Source: Spirosoma validum (lineage in GTDB: Bacteria; Bacteroidota; Bacteroidia; Cytophagales; Spirosomataceae). From it: a DNA stretch of 64,000 nt. The stretch covers positions 1 to 64,000 of the forward strand of contig NZ_JACXAA010000016.1 in assembly GCF_014699035.1 (NCBI RefSeq). Direction: 5' to 3'. The notes beneath the pieces were generated by a model. That model searched no databases. It saw only the letters and a program-made list of their open reading frames with translations, and was not told where the DNA came from. A program made the position numbers and the translations under genes. Below, piece after piece: positions 1 through 8,306 of this stretch; the first letter of the stretch is position 1, and each line of letters starts with the position of its first letter.

Positions 1-181
1 GGCCTGCAATACTCCAACTTCTCCAACGCCTTCGCCCCGCGCTGTTCTTAACCAGGCCTACGTGGCTAGCACGTCCGTTGCCTAGCTGTTGCGACACTAC
101 GAAAACTACCGTAACGTGCTGATGACAGTAGGTACGGCGGGGAGTAATCCATATACCTGTAATAATTCAATCCGATTAATT

Positions 182-233
182 AAAAAAATTACCCCAGTAG
201 ATGTCAAACAGGATTGATCATCCGCTGGGGTAA
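182..233 (-). terminator. Intrinsic terminator of the lipoprotein gene
   Basis: A 9-bp perfect inverted repeat (TTACCCCAG at 189-197, CTGGGGTAA at 225-233) sits just past the stop of the minus-strand gene at 262. Read on the minus strand it is followed by a run of seven T (A-run at 182-188 on the plus strand), the classical rho-independent layout. Confidence 0.75.
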
Positions 234-261
234 CTGGAATAAAATTAGACATCAATAACGC

Positions 262-1695
262 CTAGCGCACTTCGAAAGCATAGTCTATGTCGCCGGTACT
301 TCGGTAGGGAGCATTCAGACCAAAGCTGGAGCAGTAATAGACGGCCTGTTCGCCACAGTCATCCGACGTATTGGTGTAGCTAATCTCAGTCGAGCCGGTC
401 ACTTTTCCGGTAAAGCCAATGTTCCAGACATCTTTCTTACCATAAGAAGCATTAAAGCCCGTCTCAAAGGTCTTCACTTCTTTTACCGTTTCTCCTTCAT
501 CGTGTTCTTTGAAGATGTACTTTATTTCGTCGCCGTAGCGATGAGGGCTCCAGCTGATCACATCAGCCCCCCATACCAACCAGGGGCCGCTCAGCGTCGA
601 GCTAGGCGATTCAACCATAATGCCTTGGGCAATATGCTCATTAAGCACACCTTGAAATATTTCACGCCAACCGGCACCGTATTCCCGTTCAACCCGGTCC
701 ATATAGCCAGGAATAGATAATAAGGCCGCTGTTTTGGGGATGCTCAGTGTACCAAAGTTATAGTTCGAGAAAGCGCCTGAACTCTGTCCACCTAGCAGAA
801 CCTGCGCTCGTATTTCTAAATTGCCTTCAGTAAAATTCTCACTAATAAAACCAACTTTGTCATAGCTGGTAAAGCGGAAGTAGGCTAACCGCTCCAATAC
901 ATTGTTGTTGAAATCTTCATTGCTGTAGTACACATCTTCCCGCGGGCAATTGGGTATGGTTTGAACGCCAGCCGTCGACTGAACACGATTCGTGTTAGCG
1001 ACAGTACCCGATCGGGCTGGAGCTGCCTTAGCCCGGTTGAAATGGGTACTCGTAAAATAGTATTGGTTCGATTGATCGGTAAAATAAAAATCCCAGGTTG
1101 GATCGATGGTAGTCCGGCCACCGCTACCGGCGACCCCAATCCGCTCGTTATCTTTGACTACTAAGACCAAGTTGTCGGGAAATTTGACAGGATCAATGCG
1201 CGATTCCTGGCCTTCTGCATTGTAAACCTGGATGTAATTGACCCGCTTCTGTTCTAATTCTGTCGTGGCTACGGCAACTTGAGGAATCAGCTTTTCGGTA
1301 TCCCAGCGTTTAGCCGAAGTGACGATGAAATCAGGAACCAGAATCGTGAGCTTGGGCAGACTGTTGACGACCGACTCAAATTCCTGCCTCGAGCTGTGAT
1401 ACGTGGCTAATAAATCTGAAAAGGTAACCCCTTCCTTTACTTTCTTTCCTTTCAAAGCATGAAAGAATACATCGTAATCGTTGTCAAATTGCTTTAAAGC
1501 TTCTTTTCTCAAAAAGTCGCGCAGATCTTTGTCAACCAGTGCTTTGGCTAACGTTTTGCTGAATTCGATCCGAGCCCGGTCTGCTTCCAGTAGTGTTTCG
1601 GTCGTCGTTGGGGCAACGGCTGTCTGATTTTCCGGACTATGGCAATTCGTTAAACCAATGGCTAGTAACGCAAGAATTGATACGTGCTTCAACAT
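262..1695 (-). CDS. Predicted lipoprotein of unknown function
   Basis: The 477-residue product starts with a hydrophobic signal segment ending in a lipobox-like L-T-N-C at about residue 18, so it is probably a lipoprotein in the cell envelope. The rest is soluble, with no repeat or catalytic motif I recognise. It contains several cysteines in the C-terminal third (P-N-C-P-R-E near 250; D-D-C-G and Y-Y-C-S-S near 450), which could form disulfides. Residues 45-115 are helical and charged; the remainder looks beta-rich. It stands alone, with a terminator downstream and about 540 nt without a gene upstream. The lipoprotein call rests on the signal sequence; no family is assigned. Confidence 0.8.
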   Translation of the reverse strand: MLKHVSILALLAIGLTNCHSPENQTAVAPTTTETLLEADRARIEFSKTLAKALVDKDLRDFLRKEALKQFDNDYDVFFHALKGKKVKEGVTFSDLLATYHSSRQEFESVVNSLPKLTILVPDFIVTSAKRWDTEKLIPQVAVATTELEQKRVNYIQVYNAEGQESRIDPVKFPDNLVLVVKDNERIGVAGSGGRTTIDPTWDFYFTDQSNQYYFTSTHFNRAKAAPARSGTVANTNRVQSTAGVQTIPNCPREDVYYSNEDFNNNVLERLAYFRFTSYDKVGFISENFTEGNLEIRAQVLLGGQSSGAFSNYNFGTLSIPKTAALLSIPGYMDRVEREYGAGWREIFQGVLNEHIAQGIMVESPSSTLSGPWLVWGADVISWSPHRYGDEIKYIFKEHDEGETVKEVKTFETGFNASYGKKDVWNIGFTGKVTGSTEISYTNTSDDCGEQAVYYCSSFGLNAPYRSTGDIDYAFEVR

Positions 1696-2234
1696 GTTTA
1701 CTCAGTTTAGTTTAAGTTGGACACAAAGACAAGATGGAAAATGTACAGACTATCTCACCGGCCAGCGAAGTGTATTCTGTTGCAGCTAGAACGACAACAT
1801 TTTGTGCCTTAATCTACATGATTGGAAAGTTTATATATAGCGTGTATCTACATAGAATAGAATGATGTAGATAATTATTACCTAAGTAGAAATTACTGAA
1901 ACGCAGCCATTCTTGCCAGTAGAGAAGGAATAGGCGATAGCAGGCTTGGGTTAGAAAGTACGCATAAACCGGTCAGCGAGAAAATAAAAAGTTCTTCATA
2001 AAATATAATTAAGCTGAGTAAGGCCTAAGCTTAATTGTTCATTAAGCCCCTCCAGGTGATCAGCAAACGTGTTCTTGATTACCTAAATGATCTCGAAAAT
2101 CGGATGAGGACAGAGCAGTAGCGGGTACATTTCGATCGGGCATCAGGTTTCTTATATAGCGGTGCTCGTTAGTTAATGGCTGGGCAAGGGTAAGCTACGG
2201 TGGTGTTACGTAGCAGGATGTATGGTAAAGCCCA
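1696..2234. other. Intergenic stretch without recognisable gene
   Basis: No coding frame stands out. The only structure I see is a 9-bp perfect inverted repeat, TATCTACAT (1845-1853) and ATGTAGATA (1865-1873), in an AT-rich stretch upstream of the lipoprotein gene. It could be an operator or a weak hairpin. Confidence 0.4.
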
Positions 2235-2492
2235 CTAATTTAAACTAGCCAGTAGCTGCTCCCGCTGAATCCGAAATCGTTGCTCCTTTAACGCTCTATT
2301 TTCGGCTACCAGGAATCGGTTATTACGCTGCAAGTCGTCTAACTGGTAGCGTTGTTTCTGGATAAGAAGCTTTACCTCATATTCAGCCTTACTTTGCTGG
2401 TTCAGCTCAGCTTGAAGGTGATTAGCGACCGCAGTGGCTACAATTAGCAGGCTTGCTAGAACTAGCAACAGGAGAAGCACAATAAATTCCAT
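2235..2492 (-). CDS. Small single-pass membrane protein with coiled coil
   Basis: This 85-residue protein has one N-terminal membrane helix (about residues 3-24, almost all L/V/A/I) followed by a charged, Gln- and Leu-rich segment (25-85) with heptad spacing typical of a coiled coil. The shape recalls small membrane-anchored coiled-coil proteins such as FtsB/FtsL-like or phage Rz-like proteins, but I see no family motif and give no function. An ATG start is present at 2492. It has no close same-strand neighbour. Confidence 0.6.
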   Translation of the reverse strand: MEFIVLLLLLVLASLLIVATAVANHLQAELNQQSKAEYEVKLLIQKQRYQLDDLQRNNRFLVAENRALKEQRFRIQREQLLASLN

Positions 2493-2958
2493 GAGACAGT
2501 AGTCGGTTGAGTCATAAACCGTATATATAGGCCACTATGTTTTGGGCACACGTCAACTTATTTATCTAAAAACGCTTACACGACTACCCGGCAAAACCGG
2601 CAAAAGGTACGCCACTCTGAGGCCCAGAATATACTAAATATACTCCGCAACTGGCTAAAAAGAGGCTCTACGTGGTTTGACCTCCACCAGAAAAGGCCCC
2701 CTAGGCACTCCTTTTTCCACGTGTCCAAAACTCACCCTAAAACGCCGTGGATAAAATTCATAAAAAGGCAAAAAACGACTTAGCGAAGTGACCAGGATTT
2801 TCGAATGGCCAAAACAAAGAGCCATGCCCACCATTTGTGTTTATATAAATTTGCCATTCAGCAACTTATCAACATATAAGGGGCGTTTTTTATTTTCATT
2901 CTTCTATTTTTGTTTTTCTTCTATCTATTTAGTGAACCAACGAGTCAACCAAAACCGA
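2493..2958. other. Intergenic stretch without convincing gene
   Basis: An open frame runs from 2788 on the plus strand into the ORF at 2959, but its first 57 residues are Phe/Tyr-rich, low-complexity and unlike the downstream part, so I treat it as non-coding. Short direct repeats of CCGGCAAAA occur near 2587-2605. Nothing else is evident. Confidence 0.35.
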
Positions 2959-3216
2959 ATGCAGGACCATGGAAAACAAAGGCATGATCCCGATCCGGTT
3001 ATAAGACTACATGAGATACTTACCAAGTGGTTGGTTGTCATCACGAACTTTTACCAACTTTACCATCAACTCAGCACCTGCCTGGGTTCGGATGTCAGCT
3101 CACAGACCACCATCTCAAAAACCGGCTGGCTTGGCCAGTGTCCGACTAGTCAACTACTAAATCTGCAGGATAGCATGCGGGCTGAATTGGAAAAATTAAA
3201 CCTTGAGATGCACTAA
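2959..3216 (+). CDS. Small hypothetical protein, possibly cut short by an in-frame stop
   Basis: The ATG at 2959 opens an 85-residue, mostly helical product with no known motif; its last part (Leu/Glu/Met-rich, residues 70-85) looks like a coiled coil. After the TAA at 3214-3216 the same frame stays open for another 39 codons to a TAA at 3334-3336. That extension also reads as an amphipathic helix rich in Leu, Ile and Arg. I infer that the TAA at 3214 may be a nonsense mutation in a gene originally about 125 residues long. It could equally be chance. The gene has no recognisable partner. Confidence 0.4.
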   Translation: MQDHGKQRHDPDPVIRLHEILTKWLVVITNFYQLYHQLSTCLGSDVSSQTTISKTGWLGQCPTSQLLNLQDSMRAELEKLNLEMH

Positions 3217-3336
3217 ACGGACTCACAATCGATCATAAGCCGATGCGAAACGTTAACGAATCATATCGGTCGATTGCAAGCGATTAACCACCAAGCGATC
3301 GTCCTGTTGCGACTCGTTTCCCTATCCGCATCGTAA

Positions 3337-3674
3337 GGGTTTAGGGCAGTAGAAAAGTAATAAATAAAGGTGTTTTTTGGCCCGGTGAATTCTACTCATT
3401 CTACTCAAAACACGGTTTTAGAGGGGTTTTTATGTCGTAAATGTACTTTTAGCCGTTAGCGCAGGGATTAAAAAAAGATTGTTTTTAAACCTGCACATTC
3501 TACACGTCCTACACAGCTAGAGGCTGCCCGAACTAAAATTGATCACTCACAGCTAAGCAACCAAATACCGCCGGCTAATAAATTTTCCAGTTAATATTGT
3601 TACCTAAAATCGCTGCTATCGTCAATACACGTAGATACATTGAATACAATCGAATCCTTACTGGTAGCATCTGC
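3337..3674. other. AT-rich upstream region of the sigma factor
   Basis: No gene is seen. The stretch is rich in T-runs, and the word ATTCTAC recurs (near 3390 and 3500). It presumably holds the promoter of the sigma-factor gene, but I cannot point to a specific element. Confidence 0.35.
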
Positions 3675-4226
3675 GTGAAAAAAGTAACCTCTGATGACGA
3701 GCTGATTCGTCAACACCTGACCCAACAACCCAACCAGTGCTTTGAAGAACTGTATAAAAAGTACGTTGACAAAGTCTACCAGCGGTGTCTGTTCATGACC
3801 AAAGACGCTGAACAAGCCCAGGACTTCACCCAGGATGTGTTCATCAAAGTCTTCGGTAAGCTGGACGACTTTCAGCAGCGGTCTAGCTTCTCTACGTGGA
3901 TCAACGTCATTGCCTACAACTACTGCGCCGATCAGATTCGCCTGGCGAAACGGCTACCGACTACCTCAATTGATGAGCGTCTGGAAGATTCTCTGGGCGA
4001 ATCAGGTGAAGCCCGGGTCCAGGAAGAGAGTCTGGATCTGGCCCGGCAGGCACTGACTAGCCTACCCCCGCAGGAGCAGTTGTTGCTGCGTCAGAAATAC
4101 GAACAGGGACTTAGCCTGGAAGAGTTGGCCAGAATCCATCAGCTCACGCTGAGCGCGGTCAAGATGCGGCTCAAGCGCAGCCGGGAAAAGATTCAATACT
4201 ACTGTGCTCAGCAACAAACTCGATAA
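3675..4226 (+). CDS. RNA polymerase ECF-type sigma-70 factor
   Basis: It directs core RNA polymerase to a dedicated promoter set. Sigma region 2 is clear (the FEELYKKYVDKVYQRCLFMT segment followed by DAEQAQDFTQDVFIKVF), with the STWINVIAYNYCAD segment typical of region 2.3-2.4. Region 4 follows (LPPQEQLLLRQKYEQGLSLEELA, then an SAVKMRLKRSREK recognition helix). The length of about 183 residues is normal for ECF factors. The frame can be extended to a TTG at 3597, but those 26 extra residues look unlike any sigma factor, so I chose the GTG at 3675. No anti-sigma or FecR-like gene is adjacent, so it is an orphan here. Its regulon cannot be read from the window. Confidence 0.85.
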   Translation: MKKVTSDDELIRQHLTQQPNQCFEELYKKYVDKVYQRCLFMTKDAEQAQDFTQDVFIKVFGKLDDFQQRSSFSTWINVIAYNYCADQIRLAKRLPTTSIDERLEDSLGESGEARVQEESLDLARQALTSLPPQEQLLLRQKYEQGLSLEELARIHQLTLSAVKMRLKRSREKIQYYCAQQQTR

Positions 4227-4304
4227 GCCAACCGTTGGTTCGCGGCTTGCCAGAGGGAGGTTTGCGTGTATACGTCAACCACAGCCTGACCTCCTCGCTG
4301 CCAA

Positions 4305-4538
4305 TTATGGCTCTATGATCAAAAGCCAGGTCAGTAGCAAAGCCACGCTGATGAACAGCAGCGCGGTCGAGCTGGCCCGGAGCCGACTGGCGAGCGGTTT
4401 TTGGCGAAGGGCCTCCCAAACAAAGGTGCTGGCTACAGTTAATTGAACGAGTATGGTCAGGCTTACCAATAGGGTTGATCTCACAATAATGGGATCGATA
4501 GCGGAGTGAATGGAGTAGTAGGTTCGCTGGAAAAGCAA
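4305..4538 (-). CDS. Small two-helix membrane protein
   Basis: The frame encodes 77 residues with two likely membrane helices (about 20-44 and 57-75), joined by a short basic loop (R-Q-K-P-L-A-S-R-L-R). Only a TTG start is available near the N terminus, which lowers confidence. The hydrophobic pattern is more protein-like than the competing plus-strand and overlapping frames. Convergent with the sigma-factor gene. A membrane anti-sigma role is conceivable, but it has no anti-sigma motif. Confidence 0.4.
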   Translation of the reverse strand: MLFQRTYYSIHSAIDPIIVRSTLLVSLTILVQLTVASTFVWEALRQKPLASRLRASSTALLFISVALLLTWLLIIEP

Positions 4539-4643
4539 GCGTTCTTTGACGAGCAGAAAGGTAGGCTGATTGACTCCTATTTCCTAAAATTTTCTCCCTA
4601 GCTTTCACGGGTTATGAGGTCCACCATGATTGGCTGGCTAGGT

Positions 4644-4808
4644 TTACTTGACGTTTCGAGCTAGGCTCAATTCAATAAGCTGAGCAAACGCCAGATCAGT
4701 TAGATAACACCACATTTGCTTGCCGCGCTGCTTGCTTTTCAAAATTCCTGCTCGCTCATCTTGATCAGATACTATGATAAAGCCGATTGATCCAGACGTT
4801 ACAGCCAC
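4644..4808 (-). CDS. Very small hypothetical protein
   Basis: A minus-strand frame of 54 codons from a GTG at 4808 to TAA at 4644-4646 reads as a compact protein: a beta-like start (GSIGFIIVSDQDERAG), a basic middle (LKSKQRGKQ) and a Leu/Ala-rich helix at the end. The frame stays open upstream back to about 4893 without an ATG. It lies downstream of, and on the same strand as, the gene at 4948. No family is recognised. Confidence 0.3.
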   Translation of the reverse strand: MAVTSGSIGFIIVSDQDERAGILKSKQRGKQMWCYLTDLAFAQLIELSLARNVK

Positions 4809-4947
4809 CCTACCCTGTCCAATTCGGCTTCTTGCGATAAGGGAAATTGTACCTGTAATTCTGGGAAATCCATGAGAACCGGTGGGTCAACAAGCTGTGC
4901 ACCCATGCCGGGGGGTATACACATATATTCTGGTAATGTACCCTGAT

Positions 4948-5205
4948 TTACCAAATAATTAAAGCTTCCTGCCAGCTTCTTTCCAGTTTCTGTAGTTGCT
5001 TGGTCATTGACCTCCCGTCAAAGGCTTTAATGGGTAGCCATACAGCATGAGTAGCACTTTCGGGTAGGTTTGCCGTATCCAGCTGCCAGCCGTCATTGAC
5101 CAGCAGATTCAGCGTACTGAAGCAAGCCTCTACCGTAGGTCCGCCATACGTACACTCCCTGGGTTCCCCCTGTGGGGTATGGCCCGTGAAAATCATCATT
5201 ACCAT
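4948..5205 (-). CDS. Small hypothetical protein
   Basis: Eighty-five residues without signal peptide or membrane helix. It has a Gly/Thr-rich N terminus, a middle with helix-turn character (ACFSTLNLLVNDGWQL) and a charged C-terminal helix (TKQLQKLERSWQEALIIW). The amino-acid composition and lack of low complexity favour a real gene. It probably forms a unit with the small frame at 4644-4808. Function unknown. Confidence 0.5.
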   Translation of the reverse strand: MVMMIFTGHTPQGEPRECTYGGPTVEACFSTLNLLVNDGWQLDTANLPESATHAVWLPIKAFDGRSMTKQLQKLERSWQEALIIW

Positions 5206-5483
5206 ACCAGAGGGGAACTACTATGAAGGTCAACAACTAAAGCTCATCCGATGGGTTTATGTTATAAATGGTGAGCTAGTGGTGAGGACCCTACCCTCCA
5301 ACGGCTAGCCTGACGCAGCCGGGCTGGTTTAGCTCCATCTATCCTCACGGGGTGATCAAGCCAACTAGAACAAAGTAGGTCGCACGAAACAAGACTAGCT
5401 GATGGCAGAGCTTTCGTCTTTATCCTTTGTAGACAGACACGCGTATTTTCACCAACACCTGGCGCAATTACGATTCATAACCG

Positions 5484-5630
5484 ATGATAACCGCTGTCGT
5501 TAAAGAAAGCCAGCGGCAAGTAGAAGCGCACCGCATAGCTTTCTACCGGCAGATGGTGGCCTTAGACGACCGATTCAAGCAGCTAGAGGCTAAACTCCAG
5601 CAAGTAAAAGCTAATTGTGGGGTAGTGTAA
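5484..5630 (+). CDS. Candidate micro-protein with coiled coil
   Basis: A 48-codon frame from ATG 5484 to TAA 5628-5630 encodes a Gln/Lys/Leu-rich helix (RQMVALDDRFKQLEAKLQQV) that fits a short coiled coil. A second frame, 5402-5503 (33 codons, ATG start), overlaps it by 20 nt in another phase and ends in similar helical sequence. The two may be one frameshifted gene. Evidence is only codon and helix character. Confidence 0.25.
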   Translation: MITAVVKESQRQVEAHRIAFYRQMVALDDRFKQLEAKLQQVKANCGVV

Positions 5631-5796
5631 ATGGCGGGATCATAATCATCCGATATTTTACCTGCGGGGATACAAGGGCCTGAGCTGGATAAATTGATAC
5701 AGCCGCCCGGTGGTATATACCCCAAAAATGACCATTTAGTCAATAAGCAGTCTAGGGTGTAATAGCCCAGGCAAAGCGGCCGTTTTGCCTGTATTT

Positions 5797-6027
5797 ATGT
5801 ACTCCGTAACTCCCTATTTCTGTATGCTTACTACTGAATTGGTTGCTCAGCCCCAGGCTGACCCCGTTGCTCTTTTCATCAACCTCCCATTACTGGTACT
5901 TTTTATTGGCTTAGCCCTGTATGGTTTCTTCAGGCCAACGGCATTAACCGCCGAGCCGGATGAAACGGATTTGGTTGCTATTGATGACCAACCATTGACC
6001 TTTGCTGAACCAAATTACGCCGTGTGA
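5797..6027 (+). CDS. Small single-pass membrane protein
   Basis: About 76 residues with one membrane helix (NLPLLVLFIGLALYGFF) and an acidic cytosolic tail (EPDETDLVAIDDQP). The start may be ATG 5797 or ATG 5824; the second gives a 67-residue protein. The size and layout (short N terminus, one helix, acidic tail) recall CcoQ/FixQ-like or YtcA-like small proteins, but no oxidase genes are near, so I assign no role. Confidence 0.5.
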   Translation: MYSVTPYFCMLTTELVAQPQADPVALFINLPLLVLFIGLALYGFFRPTALTAEPDETDLVAIDDQPLTFAEPNYAV

Positions 6028-6265
6028 CCATGGCTGGCATCGTTACCGCTCCGTCAGTCATTTAGCTTTCTATTGAACATCGTTTACTGAAGCTGAGCAA
6101 ACGCCGGGTGTGATACGTCCGGCGTTTGGTGTTATGATTAAACTACCATTAATCTATGGACTATAGTTCCGTAATAGATTACCTTTGGCCTATACACGTC
6201 TAACGGATACCTCTTCCTTCCGCTCTTCTGACTAGAGTTGCTGGTCTAGCCCTTTCCAGCAACTT

Positions 6266-6607
6266 ATGGACTTTATACCCATACCGGTTCAACCGGTGAT
6301 CAGTAGCCTGCACTATGAGCAGTGGCGAATTGAGACCTTTCGCATCAAGTTCCTTTTATCGGAGCGAATCCTGACCGAAATCAGAAAGCTTTCCCGTCAG
6401 CCCAACTGGTACGAAGATCCAATCGTAGCGGCCACCTACATCGACCGGGTCAATGACTGCTTTATCAGCATCAAGAAGTTCCATGCACTCTTTGGGGTCT
6501 TGCCCCAGATTGGCGATCGGCTCTACAACGAGGACACGGGGATGATTATTCAGGATCGCTCGATCGACGGCAATCTGATGACCATTACCTTCACGCTCAG
6601 TCTGTAA
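6266..6607 (+). CDS. Hypothetical soluble protein
   Basis: The 113-residue product has a Pro-rich start, a long helical segment (residues 20-75, with LLSERILTEIRKLSRQPNWY) and a beta-rich end (GDRLYNEDTGMIIQDRSIDG). Codon use matches the flanking genes. No motif or family is recognised. It stands alone; a 9-bp hairpin lies 24 nt past its stop. Confidence 0.6.
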   Translation: MDFIPIPVQPVISSLHYEQWRIETFRIKFLLSERILTEIRKLSRQPNWYEDPIVAATYIDRVNDCFISIKKFHALFGVLPQIGDRLYNEDTGMIIQDRSIDGNLMTITFTLSL

Positions 6608-6631
6608 ACGAAATAGCAGGTATTGTATAAA

Positions 6632-6669
6632 AACCCGGCTTAATTTGTGGGTCGCAAACGAGCCGGGTT
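6632..6669 (+). terminator. Hairpin after the hypothetical gene
   Basis: AACCCGGCT (6632-6640) and AGCCGGGTT (6661-6669) form a perfect 9-bp stem shortly downstream of the stop at 6607. There is no T-run behind it, so terminator function is only likely. Confidence 0.35.
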
Positions 6670-6832
6670 AATGCTCCGGTTGTACCAACACCTGTGGGTC
6701 GCTTTGCCGTTTCGTACCGCAACGGCGGACCGTAAAATCCGTCACTTGGGCGCCACCAAGTTTTTAACAATTTGATTATCAATTGGATTGATCCAGAAAG
6801 TCGGGTTCATAAAATGAAAACCAGAATAGTTA

Positions 6833-7039
6833 GTGGACCTACTTTCTGACCGCGCCATGGTGGCCCTATTCTTTGAGTTATTTCGAGCATTTAACACGCT
6901 TTGTGAGTGGCACCAAGTTACACGGCTCATCTTGGAATCGTACAACGGCTCAAATCTAAAGGCCGTTGCGGGCGTCAATAAGCAGGGATGACGAAAAGTC
7001 GTAGAGAGTGGGCATAAAGCGATTCGCAGATTGTTTTAA
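6833..7039 (+). pseudogene. Remnant of a small helix-turn-helix protein with in-frame TGA
   Basis: A frame from GTG 6833 (or ATG 6857) reads as a helical protein (MVALFFELFRAFNTLCEW, then LILESYNGSNLKAVAGVNKQG) and meets a TGA at 6989-6991. The same frame continues for 15 codons (RKVVESGHKAIRRLF) to TAA at 7037. The joined sequence has the usual shape of a C-terminal helix-turn-helix followed by a short closing helix. I read the TGA as a nonsense mutation in a small DNA-binding protein, but no full-length relative is in the window. No intact N-terminal part is visible upstream. Confidence 0.35.
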
Positions 7040-7146
7040 TGAAGTCCTTTTCGGTCTGCTCTGACTAAATGTAGCGGTTCAGTGACATTAAAATCGGCTT
7101 TTTTTAAGGTTAGCAGAACAATTGTACCTCAAAAATAAGGTCACCC

Positions 7147-7192
7147 AAGATGGTTAACCTTAAAATAGGCTGATTTAAAGGTTAACCATCTT
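7147..7192 (-). terminator. Inverted repeat ending the 7.2-8.0 kb minus-strand unit
   Basis: A perfect 15-bp inverted repeat (7147-7161 and 7178-7192, each arm holding the palindrome GGTTAACC) with a 16-nt loop lies 25 nt past the stop of the gene at 7218. There is no strong T-run. Its position fits a terminator or 3' mRNA stabiliser; a binding site is the alternative. Confidence 0.45.
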
Positions 7193-7217
7193 TAGTAAAA
7201 TGTCAGGAAGATTTTAT

Positions 7218-7598
7218 TTACTTCAAAATCACAACGGCTTTCTGGGCTAGAAGTGCCGGTTTAATATCATCGTCATCATCCATACCCCATATATAGGCAT
7301 GAGCTGGATTATCAAAACCGTGTTCTTCCACCGTACAGGGATCATAATATGTTGAAAGCCCAATGGCTTTTACATCAACATTGGTAAGGGACGCTAATGC
7401 AAATTTGCTAAGATCACGTACCGACTGCTCCGGCGTAGTCAGACTGGCAACATCGACGGACAATTTACCTCCATCTTTTGGTCTCAACTTGAAATTTCTT
7501 GATGTGGGCCTACCGTCAGGGTCAACATATTTATGCCAGGGTGTGCGGTAGATACTTCGGTATAATTCTTCCTCGTCCGCTACGGGCGTATCATTCAT
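7218..7598 (-). CDS. Hypothetical protein, second gene of a two-gene unit
   Basis: One hundred twenty-six residues, acidic, soluble, without signal peptide. Visible features are a Tyr/Trp-rich N-terminal part (YRSIYRTPWHKYVDPDGRP), a middle with DGGKLSVDVASL and an acidic run (GMDDDDDIKP) near the end, before a short hydrophobic C terminus. It starts 11 nt after the stop of the upstream gene (7610-8032), so the two are probably co-transcribed. No family recognised. The pairing of two small genes next to a defence island makes a toxin-antitoxin or immunity role possible, but no toxin fold motif is seen. Confidence 0.7.
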   Translation of the reverse strand: MNDTPVADEEELYRSIYRTPWHKYVDPDGRPTSRNFKLRPKDGGKLSVDVASLTTPEQSVRDLSKFALASLTNVDVKAIGLSTYYDPCTVEEHGFDNPAHAYIWGMDDDDDIKPALLAQKAVVILK

Positions 7599-7609
7599 TA
7601 AGTACTACG

Positions 7610-8032
7610 TTATCGGTTAAGCCATTGTAACGTTTCTCGCAACGACTCGGGTGTCAGTGCGCCTTGTTGTGGTGGCTCATCGGGTCCAATGCGCACAAAT
7701 TTGTTTCGGCCATTCGGATAAGCCAGCAGTTCCGCTGACTTGCCTTCATTGCGGAGGTTAATCATAATTTCGCCGTTAGGCCCCAGCGATGTATGATAAA
7801 TAACCTGCCCGGCAGCCGTAAGCAACAGGGCAATGTCAAGTGCAATCGTTACCGTTTGATGCGTAGACGCAATACCATTGTCCTCGTTCCAACCATCAGT
7901 GAGGTGTTGATAGGAAACGACGGTAGCTAGATGCTGACGATTTGACGATGGCAATCCCAAAGTTTCGTACCGACGATCTGCGCTAATTTCCTGCGCGAAA
8001 ATAATCTGCGCAAAGTCAAGTGTATCAAACAT
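7610..8032 (-). CDS. Hypothetical protein, first gene of a two-gene unit
   Basis: One hundred forty residues, soluble. The C-terminal half contains GEIMINLRNEGKSAELLAYPNGRNKFVRIGPD-type beta-strand sequence (residues 86-118) and a final helix (TPESLRETLQWLNR). A hydrophobic helix (TIALDIALLLTAAGQVIYHT) in the middle is buried rather than membrane-like. It has an ATG start at 8032 and is followed 11 nt later by the companion gene on the same strand. I recognise no domain. Confidence 0.7.
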   Translation of the reverse strand: MFDTLDFAQIIFAQEISADRRYETLGLPSSNRQHLATVVSYQHLTDGWNEDNGIASTHQTVTIALDIALLLTAAGQVIYHTSLGPNGEIMINLRNEGKSAELLAYPNGRNKFVRIGPDEPPQQGALTPESLRETLQWLNR

Positions 8033-8306
8033 AATCTAACCTAGTTTTACTCTTCGCAATCATAAGTATAAATGCTCCAAAGTAAGTTTACTGATTTAGG
8101 GGGCGTTTTCAAAATTGGATTAGATACGGATTTTACCTCAATATCAATACCAGTGGCTATATGATGCACAAGCAGCTGAGTCTATTTTAGCGTATGGCAC
8201 ATAAAATCAAATCTGATAAAGCCTATTTAAAATAAGTCTTCGGGTTTAATGTTATTCATTGAAATACATTAGATATTATCCCTTATTTTGTGTAATTTAA
8301 AGAGCG

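Noticed and set aside
2788..2958. Upstream extension of the small ORF at 2959
   Set aside because: Phe/Tyr-rich low-complexity sequence without coding character.
6742..6978. 78-codon minus-strand frame
   Set aside because: Antisense to the helix-turn-helix remnant, with no protein-like pattern of its own.
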